Shown here: positions 17,131 through 29,013 of the stretch, in pieces
Layout of the letters: each line of letters starts with the position of its first letter
Numbering within the stretch: the first letter of the stretch is position 1
NCBI RefSeq assembly: GCF_029892845.1
Contig: NZ_JARXVT010000003.1
Span: 124,001 to 188,000 of the forward strand
DNA length: 64,000 nucleotides
Origin: Aurantimicrobium minutum
GTDB lineage: Bacteria; Actinomycetota; Actinomycetes; Actinomycetales; Microbacteriaceae
Direction of reading: 5' to 3'
Translations under genes and position numbers: made by a program
The notes under the pieces: generated by a model
Told to the model about the DNA's origin: nothing
Databases searched by the model: none
Seen by the model: only the letters and a program-made list of their open reading frames with translations

Positions 17131-18239
17131 GCGTCGAGTCTGACCATCCAGCCGTGACGGTCAGGAAGGCGACCGTATTGAATATCTGTAAGTTCCTTGC
17201 GCAGGCTCATAGTGAGCTCTCCTGCAGGTGCATCAGGGTTGCCAACAGAAAGACCGTTTGCACCAATGAGCTGACCAATGGGAGTAATCACAGCAGCAGT
17301 TCCGCATGCAAATACTTCAGTGATCTGGCCGGAGGCAACGCCTTCCTTCCACTCTGAAATAGGAACAGTGCGCTCCTCAACCTGGAGACCACGGTCTTTA
17401 GCCAAAGTGAGGACACTCTCGCGAGTAATACCCTCCAAGATAGTTCCGGTGAGCTTGGGGGTCACGATCTTGCCGTCCTTGTGGACGAAGAAAACGTTCA
17501 TACCGCCGAGCTCCTCGACGTTGGTTCCGGTTTCGGAATCCAGGAAAAGAACTTGAGCACAACCATTTTCGTAGGCCTCAACCTGTGCGGTCAGAGAAGA
17601 TGCGTAGTTTCCACCGCATTTGGCAGAACCCGTTCCCCCCTTACCTGCACGTGAATACTCGGTGGTGAGCCAGATCTTGACGGGAGAAACACCCTGCGCA
17701 AAGTATGCGCCGGCAGGAGAAGCTATCAAGTAGTAGCCCACCTTGTGTGCTGCACGAACACCGAGGAATGTTTCGTTCGCAATCATGAAGGGACGCAAGT
17801 AGAGGCTGGTCTCGGGAGCAGAAGGAACCCACTTGCCATCAACAGCAATGAGCTGCTTGATGGACTCAATGAAGTCAGGAACAGAGAGTTCAGGCAATGC
17901 CATGCGGCGTGCAGAACGCTGCAGGCGCAGAGCGTTTGCTTCGGGACGGAAGGTCCAGATGGAATTATCGGCATGGCGGTAGGCCTTGAGGCCTTCAAAG
18001 ATTTCCTGGCCGTAGTGCAGCACAGAAGCAGCAGGGTCCAGAGTCAAGGGACCATAAGGCTGCACGTGTGCGCCATGCCAGCCCTCATCGATGGTCCAGT
18101 CAATGGAGACCATGTGATCAGTGAAGTGCTTGCCAAACCCAGGATCTGCCAAGATTTCCTCGCGTGCAGCTTCAGCGCGAGCTGACGTCGATGGGGTCAG
18201 GGCGAAGTTCAGAGGAAACGTCGATGTTTCGTTGCTCAT
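17127..18239 (-). CDS. ilvE: Branched-chain amino acid aminotransferase
   Basis: IlvE is a pyridoxal-phosphate enzyme that makes valine, leucine and isoleucine from their keto acids using glutamate. At 370 aa it belongs to the longer actinobacterial/eukaryotic BCAT type. Visible are [14 protein letters not shown] near residue 75, the [12 protein letters not shown] segment, the catalytic Lys in [25 protein letters not shown] and the [12 protein letters not shown] phosphate-binding region. The start ATG at 18237-18239 has AAGGAAG three bases upstream. It is coupled by ATGA to gltX and follows leuB after 11 nt. Confidence 0.95.
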   Translation of the reverse strand: MSNETSTFPLNFALTPSTSARAEAAREEILADPGFGKHFTDHMVSIDWTIDEGWHGAHVQPYGPLTLDPAASVLHYGQEIFEGLKAYRHADNSIWTFRPEANALRLQRSARRMALPELSVPDFIESIKQLIAVDGKWVPSAPETSLYLRPFMIANETFLGVRAAHKVGYYLIASPAGAYFAQGVSPVKIWLTTEYSRAGKGGTGSAKCGGNYASSLTAQVEAYENGCAQVLFLDSETGTNVEELGGMNVFFVHKDGKIVTPKLTGTILEGITRESVLTLAKDRGLQVEERTVPISEWKEGVASGQITEVFACGTAAVITPIGQLIGANGLSVGNPDAPAGELTMSLRKELTDIQYGRLPDRHGWMVRLDA

Positions 18240-18250
18240 GTTCTTCCTTA

Positions 18251-19306
18251 CTACTTGGACAGACGGGCGACGATGGCGTCACCAATCTCACTTGTACGAC
18301 GGGTGGTTGAGCCACGCTCTGAAAGATCTGCAGCTACAGCATCGTTGATGCGAGCTGCAGCCTCGGCGTAGCCAAAGTGTTCGAACAACATTCCCACAGA
18401 AAGGATTGCTGCAGTGGGGTCTGCCTTCTGCTGTCCAGCAATATCCGGAGCAGAGCCATGAACGGGTTCAAACATGCTGGGGAATGCATTCGTGGGGTTG
18501 ATATTTCCACTTGCAGCCAGGCCAATGCCACCGCTGATCGCAGCAGCAAGGTCGGTGAGAATGTCACCGAACAAGTTGTCAGTGACAATCACATCGAAAC
18601 GTGCAGGGTCAGTGACGAAGAAGATGGTTGCGGCGTCGATGTGCAGGTAGTCAACCGAAACCTGAGGGTATTCAGCAGCAACTGCATCGACGATGCGGCT
18701 CCACAGTGAACCGGCGTTAACCAGAACGTTGGTTTTGTGAACCAATGTCAGCTTCTTACGGTCACGCTTGGCAGCAAGCTCGAATGCGTAGCGAACAACG
18801 CGCTCAACACCGTGCGCGGTGTTGACGGAGAGTTCGTTCGCAATTTCAAACTCGGTGCCCTGGCGCAAAGAACCACCATTGCCCACATAAGGGCCTTCAG
18901 TGCCCTCACGGACGACAACAAAGTCAACGTTGCCGGGGTTAGCCAATGGGCTGACAACACCGGGGAAGATGGTGGTCGGACGCAGGTTCACGTAGTGGTC
19001 CAAGCTGAAGCGCAGCTTCAGCAGAAGACCACGCTCAATGATTCCTGCAGGAATACGAGGATCCCCGGGCTTTCCTCCGACAGCACCGAGCAGGATAGCT
19101 TCGTGCGAAGCAATCGCTGCCAGGTCTTCGTCACTGAGCACATCGCCAGTGGCTAGGTAGCGGTCAGCACCGAGAGAGAACTGAGTCTTCTCAACAACTA
19201 GGTCAGCAGAGGGAGCAACCACGTCCAGCACCTTGACTGCTTCAGCAATGACCTCGGGGCCAATACCGTCACCGGGGATGACTGCGAGCTTGAGTGTGCG
19301 CGACAT
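18251..19306 (-). CDS. leuB: 3-isopropylmalate dehydrogenase
   Basis: LeuB oxidatively decarboxylates 3-isopropylmalate with NAD in leucine synthesis. The 351-aa protein has the N-terminal [19 protein letters not shown], the substrate region [15 protein letters not shown], the metal-binding [20 protein letters not shown], and the NAD-binding [13 protein letters not shown]. The start ATG at 19304-19306 has AAGGA six bases upstream. It lies between serA and ilvE on one transcript. Confidence 0.96.
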   Translation of the reverse strand: MSRTLKLAVIPGDGIGPEVIAEAVKVLDVVAPSADLVVEKTQFSLGADRYLATGDVLSDEDLAAIASHEAILLGAVGGKPGDPRIPAGIIERGLLLKLRFSLDHYVNLRPTTIFPGVVSPLANPGNVDFVVVREGTEGPYVGNGGSLRQGTEFEIANELSVNTAHGVERVVRYAFELAAKRDRKKLTLVHKTNVLVNAGSLWSRIVDAVAAEYPQVSVDYLHIDAATIFFVTDPARFDVIVTDNLFGDILTDLAAAISGGIGLAASGNINPTNAFPSMFEPVHGSAPDIAGQQKADPTAAILSVGMLFEHFGYAEAAARINDAVAADLSERGSTTRRTSEIGDAIVARLSK

Positions 19307-19330
19307 GGGAGTTCCTTGGATTAATCTGAC

Positions 19331-20923
19331 TTATTCGGTGATGTCTACTTCGAGCATGACGTCTGCATCGATGGCCTTGCGAACCTTTTCGAGCAGTGAT
19401 GCTGGAACGGGTGAGTCCACGGTGAGTACAGAGAGCGCCTTGCCACCAAGGTTCTGACGAGCAATCTGCATACCTGCGATGTTGATCTTGGCATCGCCGA
19501 ATTCCTTGCCGTAAACGGCAACGATTCCGGGACGGTCGATGTATTGCATCACAATAAGGTGGTCGTCGATAGGGACGTCTACTTCATAACCGTTGATTTC
19601 CACAATCTTCTCAACCTGCTTGATACCAGCCAGGGTTCCCGAAACCGAGATCTGAGTGCCATCGCTCAGTGCACCGCGAATGGTGAGCACGGTGCGGTAT
19701 TCAGGAGATTCTTCTTCGCTCAGGGTGCGAACTTCAATGCCGCGCTGCTCAGCAAGCAGTGGGGCGTTGACATAGGAAACGCTTTCGCTCACCACGTTGG
19801 TGAAGATTCCCTTGAGTGCAGCCAGCTTGAGCACTGAGGTATCGAACTGGGTAATCTCGCCGCGAACCTCAACATCTACCGAGGTGAGTGGGCTGGTGTG
19901 TGCCAGTCCAGAGAAGACCTGACCAAGCTTCTCCACCAAGGGAATAGCTGGGCGGACGTAGGGATCAATCACACCACCAGCAACGTTGACAGCGTCAGGA
20001 ACGAGCTCACCACTGAGGGCAAGACGAACCGACTTGGCAACAGAGATGCCTGCCTTCTCCTGAGCCTCATCAGTTGACGCACCCAGGTGAGGAGTGGTGA
20101 TGACGTTGGGCAAGCCAAGCAGAGGTGAACCAGTGGGTGGCTCAGAAACAAACACGTCCAGACCAGCACCGGCAATGACGTTGTTGGTCAATGCTTCAAA
20201 GAGTGCTTCTTCGTCAATGAGACCACCGCGTGCCACGTTGATGACATATGCGGTGGGCTTCATCGCTGCCAACTGAGCTGTGCCGATCATGCCGGTGGTC
20301 TCAGGAGTCTTGGGCATGTGGATGGTGATGAAGTCAGAAGTTTCAATGAGTTCATCGAGCGAGAGGAGCTGGACGCCGAGCTGCTGAGCACGAGCCGAGG
20401 TGACGTAGGGGTCATATGCGACAACCTTGGTACCGAAAGCCTTCATGCGCTCAGAGATGAGCGCACCAATACGACCCAGGCCGATAATGCCGATGGTCTT
20501 TTCATACAGCTCAGTGCCGGTGTACGCGCTGCGCTTCCACTTACCCTCGGCAAGGGCAGCGTGAGCTGCAGGAATGTGACGGGCCAGGCTGAGAATATGA
20601 CCACAGGTCAGTTCTGCCGCAGAAATGATGTTGGAGGTAGGGGCGTTGACCACCATGACACCGGCAGCAGTAGCTGCCTTGATGTCAACGTTGTCCAGGC
20701 CCACGCCTGCACGAGCCACAACCTTGAGGTTGGGAGCTGCAGCAAGAACCTCTGCGTCAACCTGAGTTGCTGAGCGAACCAAAATAGCGCTGGCAGAGTG
20801 AACTGCTTCGAGCAACGCAGGACGGTCTGTTCCGTCTACAACCCGCACGTCGAAATCTGGGCCGAGAGCCTCGATAGTGGCGGGAGAAAGCTCTTCAGCA
20901 ATGAGGACGACGGGCTTAGTCAC
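19331..20923 (-). CDS. serA: D-3-phosphoglycerate dehydrogenase
   Basis: SerA catalyses the first step of serine synthesis, 3-phosphoglycerate to phosphohydroxypyruvate with NAD. At 530 aa it is the long form: substrate domain, NAD-binding Rossmann domain with IGLGRIGALISERMKAFG, catalytic region with ARGGLIDEEAL and TPHLGASTDEAQ, an allosteric-substrate-binding domain, and a C-terminal ACT domain (DRPGIVAVYGKEFGD) that in the family binds serine for feedback inhibition. I chose the GTG at 20921-20923, since the protein then opens TKPVVLIAEELSPA as in relatives; AAGGA is 11 bases upstream. It is followed by leuB. Confidence 0.95.
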   Translation of the reverse strand: MTKPVVLIAEELSPATIEALGPDFDVRVVDGTDRPALLEAVHSASAILVRSATQVDAEVLAAAPNLKVVARAGVGLDNVDIKAATAAGVMVVNAPTSNIISAAELTCGHILSLARHIPAAHAALAEGKWKRSAYTGTELYEKTIGIIGLGRIGALISERMKAFGTKVVAYDPYVTSARAQQLGVQLLSLDELIETSDFITIHMPKTPETTGMIGTAQLAAMKPTAYVINVARGGLIDEEALFEALTNNVIAGAGLDVFVSEPPTGSPLLGLPNVITTPHLGASTDEAQEKAGISVAKSVRLALSGELVPDAVNVAGGVIDPYVRPAIPLVEKLGQVFSGLAHTSPLTSVDVEVRGEITQFDTSVLKLAALKGIFTNVVSESVSYVNAPLLAEQRGIEVRTLSEEESPEYRTVLTIRGALSDGTQISVSGTLAGIKQVEKIVEINGYEVDVPIDDHLIVMQYIDRPGIVAVYGKEFGDAKINIAGMQIARQNLGGKALSVLTVDSPVPASLLEKVRKAIDADVMLEVDITE

Positions 20924-20997
20924 GAGTATGTAATTCCTTGGGTTTTGTAGCACACGGGAGGTTCAAGTCTACCCGAGCGGTTTGGGGCTGTTTTGCG

Positions 20998-21336
20998 CTA
21001 ATTCACGCTGAAAATGAGGAATGCGTTGGTGCCGAGAGCCAAGTCAACTCCAATGACCGCGGATATCGATAACGCGACAATGTAGATCACCAATGCAGGT
21101 GCCAACGACTTCGTGCGAGTGAGCCAGAGGGCACCGAAAAAGAGCACTGCTGGCGCGATGATGCCGAAGATCACCGCGAACCAACCGAAAACACTCAGTC
21201 CGATTCCCAGGGACAAACTTTGAGACATCACACCGATGAAATTGCCGATTCCTTCCCACACGTCATAGGCGAAAAGTAAGGCAAATACAGCGGCAATGAT
21301 CCATGCGCCGACTGAACGTGTCATTTTCTCGTTCAT
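20998..21336 (-). CDS. Small membrane protein of unknown function
   Basis: This 112-aa protein has about four hydrophobic segments and only short loops: IIAAVFALLFAYDVWEGIG, a Gly-rich LGIGLSVFGWFAVIFGIIAPAVLF, LAPALVIYIVALSI and a last segment. I chose the ATG at 21334-21336 because it begins a clean membrane protein just 2 nt after the stop of the preceding gene. I do not recognise a family. It is the second of two unknown membrane genes between ilvC and serA and is probably cotranscribed with them. Confidence 0.7.
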   Translation of the reverse strand: MNEKMTRSVGAWIIAAVFALLFAYDVWEGIGNFIGVMSQSLSLGIGLSVFGWFAVIFGIIAPAVLFFGALWLTRTKSLAPALVIYIVALSISAVIGVDLALGTNAFLIFSVN

Positions 21337-21338
21337 GT

Positions 21339-21791
21339 TTAGCCTGCCCACGAAACGTAGGGCCATGGAATCAGAATGACGACACCCAGCAGAAGGAACA
21401 GGAGGCGGGTTACTACCTTCTTGTCTTTGCCGAGGTAGAGCACCGCACCAAACCAGATAGCTGGAGATGCCACAGCAAGCCAAAGCCCGAACTGGAACAT
21501 GGCATTGCCAAGAACATCAGCAATTTGTGTGGGGTTACGCAGAGCGGTAATCAACCACGCCACTGAGAACAGCAAGTAGATGCCACCAAAGATGCCAAAG
21601 CCAATGAGTGCTGCTGAGCTCAGACCCTGAGACTCATCAGCTGCCTCTGTAATTGCAGAAGTTGCCTTGGAGCGTGGCTTCTTAACGGAAGAAGCGCCAC
21701 CCGCGTCCCGCTTCGCACTCAGTGGAGAGCCCGTTGTCAGGCGATCATCGTCGCCTGCCCAACTGAGGGCATCTTCTTCTGGAGTACTCAT
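21339..21791 (-). CDS. Membrane protein of unknown function with acidic/basic N-terminal tail
   Basis: This 150-aa protein begins with a hydrophilic tail of about 60 residues (MSTPEEDALSWAGDDD, then a Lys/Arg/Ser-rich stretch), followed by three hydrophobic segments: ALIGFGIFGGIYLLFSVAWL, a second including FQFGLWLAVASPAIWF, and LLFLLLGVVILIPWPYVSW. Start ATG at 21789-21791. It lies 39 nt after ilvC and 2 nt before the next membrane gene, so the pair may form one unit. The tail could be cytoplasmic and bind a partner. No function can be assigned. Confidence 0.75.
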   Translation of the reverse strand: MSTPEEDALSWAGDDDRLTTGSPLSAKRDAGGASSVKKPRSKATSAITEAADESQGLSSAALIGFGIFGGIYLLFSVAWLITALRNPTQIADVLGNAMFQFGLWLAVASPAIWFGAVLYLGKDKKVVTRLLFLLLGVVILIPWPYVSWAG

Positions 21792-21830
21792 ACGTGACGC
21801 GCGTGGCGCATCCTCTCATTTAGCTAGTGA

Positions 21831-23409
<1,579 letters not shown>

Positions 23410-23422
23410 AATGGCTACTCCC

Positions 23423-25216
23423 CTACTCGTCCGTGTCCCAGGTTGGCGCATGGTCTCTGGCGTATTGAACATAACTGTTGCTCACACCCTGAGGAACCAT
23501 AGGCCACACCATGGAGTCAGCACTCACAACGAAGTCGATCACCACGGGGCGATCGTTCGTTTCGAGAGCCAGCTTGATGGCGGCATCGATTTCTTCTTCT
23601 TTGGTGACGCGAATGCCCAGGGCACCGTATGCATCAGCAAGCTTGACGAAGTCAGGAACACGAACTGTGTCGTGACCTGTGTTCAAGTCTGTGTTCGAGT
23701 AGCGACCGTCGTAGAACAGGGTCTGCCACTGGCGAACCATTCCCAGGGACGAGTTATTAATGATCGCCACCTTGATGGGGATGTTGTTGATGGTGCAGGT
23801 GGCCAACTCTTGGTTGGTCATCTGGAAGCAACCATCGCCATCAATAGCCCAGACCACACGGTCAGGCTCAGCTACCTTGGCACCCATTGCTGCAGGCACG
23901 GAGTAACCCATGGTTCCTGCTCCACCTGAGTTCAACCATGCATTAGGACGCTCATATTTGATGAACTGGGCAGCCCACATCTGGTGCTGTCCCACACCGG
24001 AAGCATAAATCGCTTCAGGTCCGGACAATTCACCAATACGCGTGATGATGTGTTGCGGGGCAAGCAGACCGTCGGTTGGTTCGGAATAACCCAATGGGTA
24101 TTCCTTGCGCAGAGAGTTCAGGGTGCTCCACCACTCGGTGAAGTCTGCACTCTTGGCAGCAGGGGTTGCCTTGTAGGTCTCAATGAGGTCTGCAATGACA
24201 TCCTTGAGGTCACCCACGATAGGGACTTCTGCCGCACGGATCTTGCCGATTTCGGCAGGGTCAATGTCGACGTGAATGACCTTGGCATTCGGCGCAAACA
24301 GCGACGCCTTGCCGGTCACACGGTCATCGAAACGAGCACCCAGAGTAATCAGCAGGTCTGATTCCTGCAGTGCGAGCACTGCGGGAACGGTTCCGTGCAT
24401 ACCGGGCATACCCAAGTTGTTCTCGTGGCTGTCGGGGAATGCTCCACGAGCCATCAAGGTGGTGACCACAGGGGCACCAACGAGGTTGACGAGCTCCAAG
24501 AGCTCCTTGGATGCACCGGAGCGGATAATTCCACCACCGACATAGAAGACTGGCTTCTTTGCTTCCACAATGAGGTCAGCTGCGGCCTGAATCTGCTTGC
24601 CGTGAGCCTTGGTGACCGGACGGTAGCCGGGCAGATCTAGGGTTGCAGGCCAAATGAAAGGTGCCAGTGCCTGTTGTGCATCCTTGGTGATGTCCACCAG
24701 AACGGGACCTGGACGACCTGTCGAAGCGATGTGATACGCCGCAGCGATAGTTGCAGGAATATCTTCCGCCTTGGTGACCAAGAAGGAGTGCTTGGTAATC
24801 GGCATCGTGATACCCACAATGTCTGCTTCCTGGAAAGCGTCGGTACCCATCAGGTGAGAGAACACCTGACCGGTGATAGCCAGCAGAGGCACAGAGTCCA
24901 TGTACGCGTCAGCGATAGCTGTGACCAGGTTGGTAGCACCAGGACCTGAAGTAGCGATGCAGACACCGGTCTTGCCGGTTGACGAGGCATAACCCTGGGC
25001 AGCGTGACCAGCACCCTGCTCATGGCGCACCAGAATGTGGCGCAGCTTCTTGGAGTCCATCAGTGGGTCATAGACCGGAAGGATGGCGCCGCCAGGCAAA
25101 CCGAACACATCGGTTACACCGATGAGTTCCAGTGTGCGCACAACTGCTTCAGCACCTGAAATAACAGGCGCGTTGGAAGCCGCGTCAGGCGTAGTGGGGA
25201 GTGATTCCGTAGACAT
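23423..25216 (-). CDS. ilvB: Acetolactate synthase large (catalytic) subunit
   Basis: IlvB condenses pyruvate with pyruvate or 2-ketobutyrate, using thiamine diphosphate and FAD. The 597-aa protein has [13 protein letters not shown], the catalytic Glu66 in [33 protein letters not shown], and the ThDP/Mg motif [19 protein letters not shown]. Start ATG at 25214-25216. It lies 44 nt after ilvD, leaving no room for a leader-peptide attenuator of the kind known ahead of ilvBNC in Corynebacterium; any control is likely upstream of ilvD. Confidence 0.96.
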   Translation of the reverse strand: MSTESLPTTPDAASNAPVISGAEAVVRTLELIGVTDVFGLPGGAILPVYDPLMDSKKLRHILVRHEQGAGHAAQGYASSTGKTGVCIATSGPGATNLVTAIADAYMDSVPLLAITGQVFSHLMGTDAFQEADIVGITMPITKHSFLVTKAEDIPATIAAAYHIASTGRPGPVLVDITKDAQQALAPFIWPATLDLPGYRPVTKAHGKQIQAAADLIVEAKKPVFYVGGGIIRSGASKELLELVNLVGAPVVTTLMARGAFPDSHENNLGMPGMHGTVPAVLALQESDLLITLGARFDDRVTGKASLFAPNAKVIHVDIDPAEIGKIRAAEVPIVGDLKDVIADLIETYKATPAAKSADFTEWWSTLNSLRKEYPLGYSEPTDGLLAPQHIITRIGELSGPEAIYASGVGQHQMWAAQFIKYERPNAWLNSGGAGTMGYSVPAAMGAKVAEPDRVVWAIDGDGCFQMTNQELATCTINNIPIKVAIINNSSLGMVRQWQTLFYDGRYSNTDLNTGHDTVRVPDFVKLADAYGALGIRVTKEEEIDAAIKLALETNDRPVVIDFVVSADSMVWPMVPQGVSNSYVQYARDHAPTWDTDE

Positions 25217-25260
25217 CGTGAATCCCTTAAGTTGGAAGGCGAAAAGTGAAAGGGGCGTCG

Positions 25261-26955
25261 TTACCCTGTAATCGCACCCTCGGATGCGGAGTGCACCAGC
25301 TTTGCGTACTTAGCAAGTACACCGCGGGTGTAACGCGGAGGGAGCGGAGCCCAGCCGATTCGGCGGGCTTCGAGCTCTGATTCGTCGACGAGTAAGTCGA
25401 GCGTCCGAGCTGCGATATCGACCCGTATGAGATCACCATCGCGCACGAGGGCGACGGGTCCACCGTCAACAGCCTCGGGAGCTATATGTCCGATACACAG
25501 TCCGGTTGTGCCGCCTGAGAATCGTCCGTCTGTCAATAGTAGAACATCTTTACCGAGTCCCGCACCCTTGATAGCTGCGGTGATGGCCAACATCTCACGC
25601 ATACCGGGACCACCCTTGGGGCCTTCGTAGCGAATGAGGACGATATCGCCCTTCTTGATGCTGCCTTCGGTGAGGGCATCCATTGCTGCGCGTTCGCGCT
25701 CAAACACACGTGCGGGGCCTTCAAATACTTCAAGGTCGAAGCCTGCGGTCTTGACCACAGCACCTTCGGGAGCAAGTGATCCGTGCAGGATGGACAGACC
25801 GCCGGAAGCGTGAATCGGGTTGTCCAGCGTACGAATCACTTCACCATCGAGAGGAAGAATGTTCATCTCGGCGAGGTTTTCAGCCAAAGTCTTACCGGTC
25901 ACGGTGAGAGCGTCACCGTGCAGCAGGCCTGCATCAAGCAAAGCCTTCATGACTACAGGCACGCCACCAACACGGTCAACGTCGTTCATGACGTACTTAC
26001 CGAATGGCTTGAGGTCACCAATGTGTGGAACCTTGTCCGCAATGCGGTTGAAGTCTTCGAGCTTGAGGTCAACCTCTGCTTCTCGAGCAATCGCAAGCAG
26101 GTGGAGAACAGCGTTGGTGGAACCACCAAATGCCATAACCACGGCGATAGCGTTCTCGAACGCCTTCTTGGTCATGATGTCGCGAGCGGTGATGCCCTGA
26201 CGAATCAGGTTAACAACGGCTTCACCCGATCGGTGTGCGTAGTAATCACGGCGACGGTCAGCGCTTGGTGGTGCAGCAGAGCCAGGAAGGCTCATGCCAA
26301 GTGCTTCGGCAACAGAAGCCATGGTGTTAGCGGTGTACATACCGCCACAGGCACCTTCACCGGGGCAAATAGCGCGTTCAATACGGTCGAGGTCTTCTTC
26401 GCTCATGGTGCCGGCCTTGCAGGCTCCCACAGCTTCGAAAGCGTCGATGATGGTGACGTTCTTTTCGGTGCCGTCAGAGAGACGAACCCAGCCCGGTGCA
26501 ATCGTTCCTGCATAGAGGAATACAGATGCGAGGTCGAGACGAGCAGCTGCCATCAACATGCCAGGAAGCGACTTGTCACAACCGGCAAGCAAAACCGAAC
26601 CATCGAGGCGCTCTGCCTGCATGACGGTTTCAACCGAGTCAGCAATAACTTCACGAGAAACAAGAGAGAAGTGCATGCCCTCGTGGCCCATGGAAATACC
26701 ATCAGAAACGGACACGGTGCCGAACTGAAGTGGGTAACCGCCACCTGAGTGAACACCCTCTTTGGAGGCCTGTGCCAGGCGGTCCAAGCTCAGGTTGCAG
26801 GGAGTGATCTCGTTCCAAGAGCTGGCCACACCAATCTGGGGCTTGCTCCAGTCTTCGTCACCCATGCCGACAGCACGGAGCATTCCGCGTGAGGCGGCTT
26901 TCTCGATACCGTCTGTTACGTCGCGACTACGTGGCTTCATGTCGTTTTCTGGCAT
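25261..26955 (-). CDS. ilvD: Dihydroxy-acid dehydratase
   Basis: IlvD dehydrates 2,3-dihydroxy acids to the keto acid precursors of valine and isoleucine, using an iron-sulfur cluster. The 564-aa protein begins [16 protein letters not shown] and shows the cluster Cys residues in [24 protein letters not shown] and [15 protein letters not shown], plus [20 protein letters not shown] near the C-terminus. I chose the ATG at 26953-26955; the codons upstream in frame are unlike the family. The first gene of the leftward ilv series, its promoter must lie in the 97-nt gap shared with the divergent isomerase gene. Confidence 0.95.
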   Translation of the reverse strand: MPENDMKPRSRDVTDGIEKAASRGMLRAVGMGDEDWSKPQIGVASSWNEITPCNLSLDRLAQASKEGVHSGGGYPLQFGTVSVSDGISMGHEGMHFSLVSREVIADSVETVMQAERLDGSVLLAGCDKSLPGMLMAAARLDLASVFLYAGTIAPGWVRLSDGTEKNVTIIDAFEAVGACKAGTMSEEDLDRIERAICPGEGACGGMYTANTMASVAEALGMSLPGSAAPPSADRRRDYYAHRSGEAVVNLIRQGITARDIMTKKAFENAIAVVMAFGGSTNAVLHLLAIAREAEVDLKLEDFNRIADKVPHIGDLKPFGKYVMNDVDRVGGVPVVMKALLDAGLLHGDALTVTGKTLAENLAEMNILPLDGEVIRTLDNPIHASGGLSILHGSLAPEGAVVKTAGFDLEVFEGPARVFERERAAMDALTEGSIKKGDIVLIRYEGPKGGPGMREMLAITAAIKGAGLGKDVLLLTDGRFSGGTTGLCIGHIAPEAVDGGPVALVRDGDLIRVDIAARTLDLLVDESELEARRIGWAPLPPRYTRGVLAKYAKLVHSASEGAITG

Positions 26956-27052
26956 AGGGATAAGTCTACGACGTTCACACTCACGGTTAACTCTCAGCGC
27001 GCTGGGGATAAACGCCCATTTTGTGCCCAGATGCACAACTAGGCTGGAACAA

Positions 27053-27862
27053 ATGATTCAAGTTGGTATGAGCGCTTCTTGCGTATATCCCCTGGCCTGT
27101 GAAGATGGCTTCCGTTTTGCCCAGAAAGCTGGCTATGACGGTGTTGAGGTGATGGTCACGCGCGAACCTGTCACGCAAAGCGTCGACGGAATCAAGAAGC
27201 TCATGGATACCTACGAGATGCCTGTGCTCTCCATCCACGCGCCAGTACTCCTTCTGACCCACTTCGTGTGGGGTCGTGATCCACAGATCAAGCTAGAGAA
27301 GTCTGCAGAGCTTGCAGCAAACGTCGGCGCCAGCACCGTGGTGGTTCACCCACCGTTCCGCTGGCAGTCCACTTATGCCGAAAAGTTCCTCGACATCGTG
27401 CGCCAAACCAGTGAAAACACCGGTATCACTATCGCCGTGGAGAACATGTTCCCCTGGAAGGTTCGAAACTCCCAGATGCAGGCATATGCGCCTGGTCCAG
27501 ACCCACGTGAGCTCGACTGTGATGCCATTACCCTCGACTTCTCCCACGCAGCACTTTCCGGCCACGACAGCCTCGAACTTGCCCTTGAATACGGCGAGCG
27601 CCTGCGTCACGTTCACCTCACTGACGGCTCTGCTGCAGCTGATGACAACCGCATCTTCGACGAGCACTTGCTCCCCGGCTACGGCAAGCAACCCGTTGCC
27701 GAAGTTCTTCAGCACTTGGCAGCCCAGGACTGGGATGGTCACGTTGTTGCCGAGGTCAACACCCGCAAGTCAAAGACCGAGGACGAGCGTCTGGCGCTCC
27801 TGGTGGAGACTCTCGAGTTTGCCCGTCTGCACTTAGGTCAGACTGCGCCAGTTTCTAGTTAG
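27053..27862 (+). CDS. Sugar phosphate isomerase/epimerase family protein (TIM barrel)
   Basis: This 269-aa protein belongs to the xylose-isomerase-like TIM barrel family (AP endonuclease 2 superfamily). Features: an N-terminal strand with [28 protein letters not shown], the metal-ligand region [19 protein letters not shown] and VHLTDGS, then [10 protein letters not shown] near the end. Metal-binding Glu, Asp and His are present, so it is likely active on a sugar or hydroxy-acid substrate, but the reaction is not identifiable. It is divergent from ilvD and overlaps the prfB end by 8 nt tail to tail. Confidence 0.8.
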   Translation: MIQVGMSASCVYPLACEDGFRFAQKAGYDGVEVMVTREPVTQSVDGIKKLMDTYEMPVLSIHAPVLLLTHFVWGRDPQIKLEKSAELAANVGASTVVVHPPFRWQSTYAEKFLDIVRQTSENTGITIAVENMFPWKVRNSQMQAYAPGPDPRELDCDAITLDFSHAALSGHDSLELALEYGERLRHVHLTDGSAAADDNRIFDEHLLPGYGKQPVAEVLQHLAAQDWDGHVVAEVNTRKSKTEDERLALLVETLEFARLHLGQTAPVSS

Positions 27863-28964
27863 CGTCTGCTGATTTACGCCAGCGAATACCCGCGGCGATA
27901 AATCCGTCTAGGTCACCATCGAACACGTTCGAGGGATTGTTGACTTCGTATTCTGAACGCAGATCCTTGACCATTTGGTATGGAGCGAGCACATAGCTGC
28001 GCATCTGGTCGCCCCAGCTGGCGGTGATGTTTCCTGCGAGTTCTTTCTTCTTGGCGTTCTCTTCCTCGCGCTGCAAAAGCAAAAGTCGAGAAGTCAGCAC
28101 GCGCATCGCTGCAGCTCGGTTTTGGATCTGGCTCTTCTCGTTCTGGCAGCTCACCACCAGACCGGTGGGAATGTGGGTGATGCGCACAGCAGAGTCGGTC
28201 GTGTTCACGGATTGACCACCGGGACCGCTGGAGCGAAATACATCCACCCGAATGTCATTTTCAGGAATCTCAATGGCCACGGATTCTGGCATCAGTGGCA
28301 CAACTTCGACCGCAGCAAATGACGTTTGGCGTTTACCTGCAGAGTTGAACGGGCTCATTCGCACCAAGCGGTGAGTTCCTGCCTCTACAGAGAGAGTGCC
28401 AAAAGCGTAGGGAGCATCTACTTCGAAGGTGGCGGACTTGATACCTGCTTCTTCGGCATAGCTCGTATCGAGCACATTGACCTTGTAGTTGTGCTTTTCA
28501 GCCCAGCGTAGATACATCCGCAAGAGCATCTCTGCGAAGTCGGCGGCGTCCACACCCCCTGCACCCGAGCGAATAGTGATCACAGCAGGATAGGAATCGT
28601 ATTCACCATTGAGCAGGGTTTGAACTTCGAGTTCCCCAAGAACTGCAGTGATGCTGATGAGCTCAGCCTCAGCTTCTTTGGCCGAGTCTTCATCCCCTGC
28701 TTCATTGGCCAGTTCAATCAATACTTCGAGATCATCGAGACGCGCTTCGATGCTGTTGATCTTGGTGAGCTCGGCCTGGCGGTGGCTGAGTTCACTGGTG
28801 ACTTTCTGGGCATTAGCGGTGTCATCCCACAAATCTGGGGCTTCCGCTAATTCGCTCAGACGGGAAATCTCTGCAGAAAGACGGTCAACGTCAACGACAG
28901 CACGAATGTCGGCAAACGTGGAGCGCAGAGCACGAATCTGCTCGGAGAGATCAAGGTCAAGCAT
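27855..28964 (-). CDS. prfB: Peptide chain release factor 2
   Basis: RF2 terminates translation at UGA and UAA. The 369-aa protein has the helical domain, the codon-recognition tripeptide SPF in [12 protein letters not shown], and the catalytic GGQ in [16 protein letters not shown] around residue 250. The frame is continuous from ATG at 28962-28964, so there is no programmed frameshift of the E. coli type. In many actinobacteria ftsE, ftsX and smpB lie next to prfB; here they do not, and the neighbours are a TIM-barrel isomerase and an MFS transporter. Confidence 0.96.
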   Translation of the reverse strand: MLDLDLSEQIRALRSTFADIRAVVDVDRLSAEISRLSELAEAPDLWDDTANAQKVTSELSHRQAELTKINSIEARLDDLEVLIELANEAGDEDSAKEAEAELISITAVLGELEVQTLLNGEYDSYPAVITIRSGAGGVDAADFAEMLLRMYLRWAEKHNYKVNVLDTSYAEEAGIKSATFEVDAPYAFGTLSVEAGTHRLVRMSPFNSAGKRQTSFAAVEVVPLMPESVAIEIPENDIRVDVFRSSGPGGQSVNTTDSAVRITHIPTGLVVSCQNEKSQIQNRAAAMRVLTSRLLLLQREEENAKKKELAGNITASWGDQMRSYVLAPYQMVKDLRSEYEVNNPSNVFDGDLDGFIAAGIRWRKSADAN

Positions 28965-29013
28965 TGTGAGTCCAGCCTACCGGCGGGAGCTGGGGCGTAG
29001 GCTCGTACACGAG

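Noticed and set aside
25217-25260. Attenuator or leader peptide upstream of ilvB
   Set aside because: Only 44 nt separate ilvD and ilvB, and the two are evidently cotranscribed; no leader with Ile/Val/Leu codons and hairpins fits there.
28890-28964. Programmed frameshift in prfB
   Set aside because: The frame is open from ATG 28962-28964 to the stop without an in-frame TGA, so no frameshift is needed.
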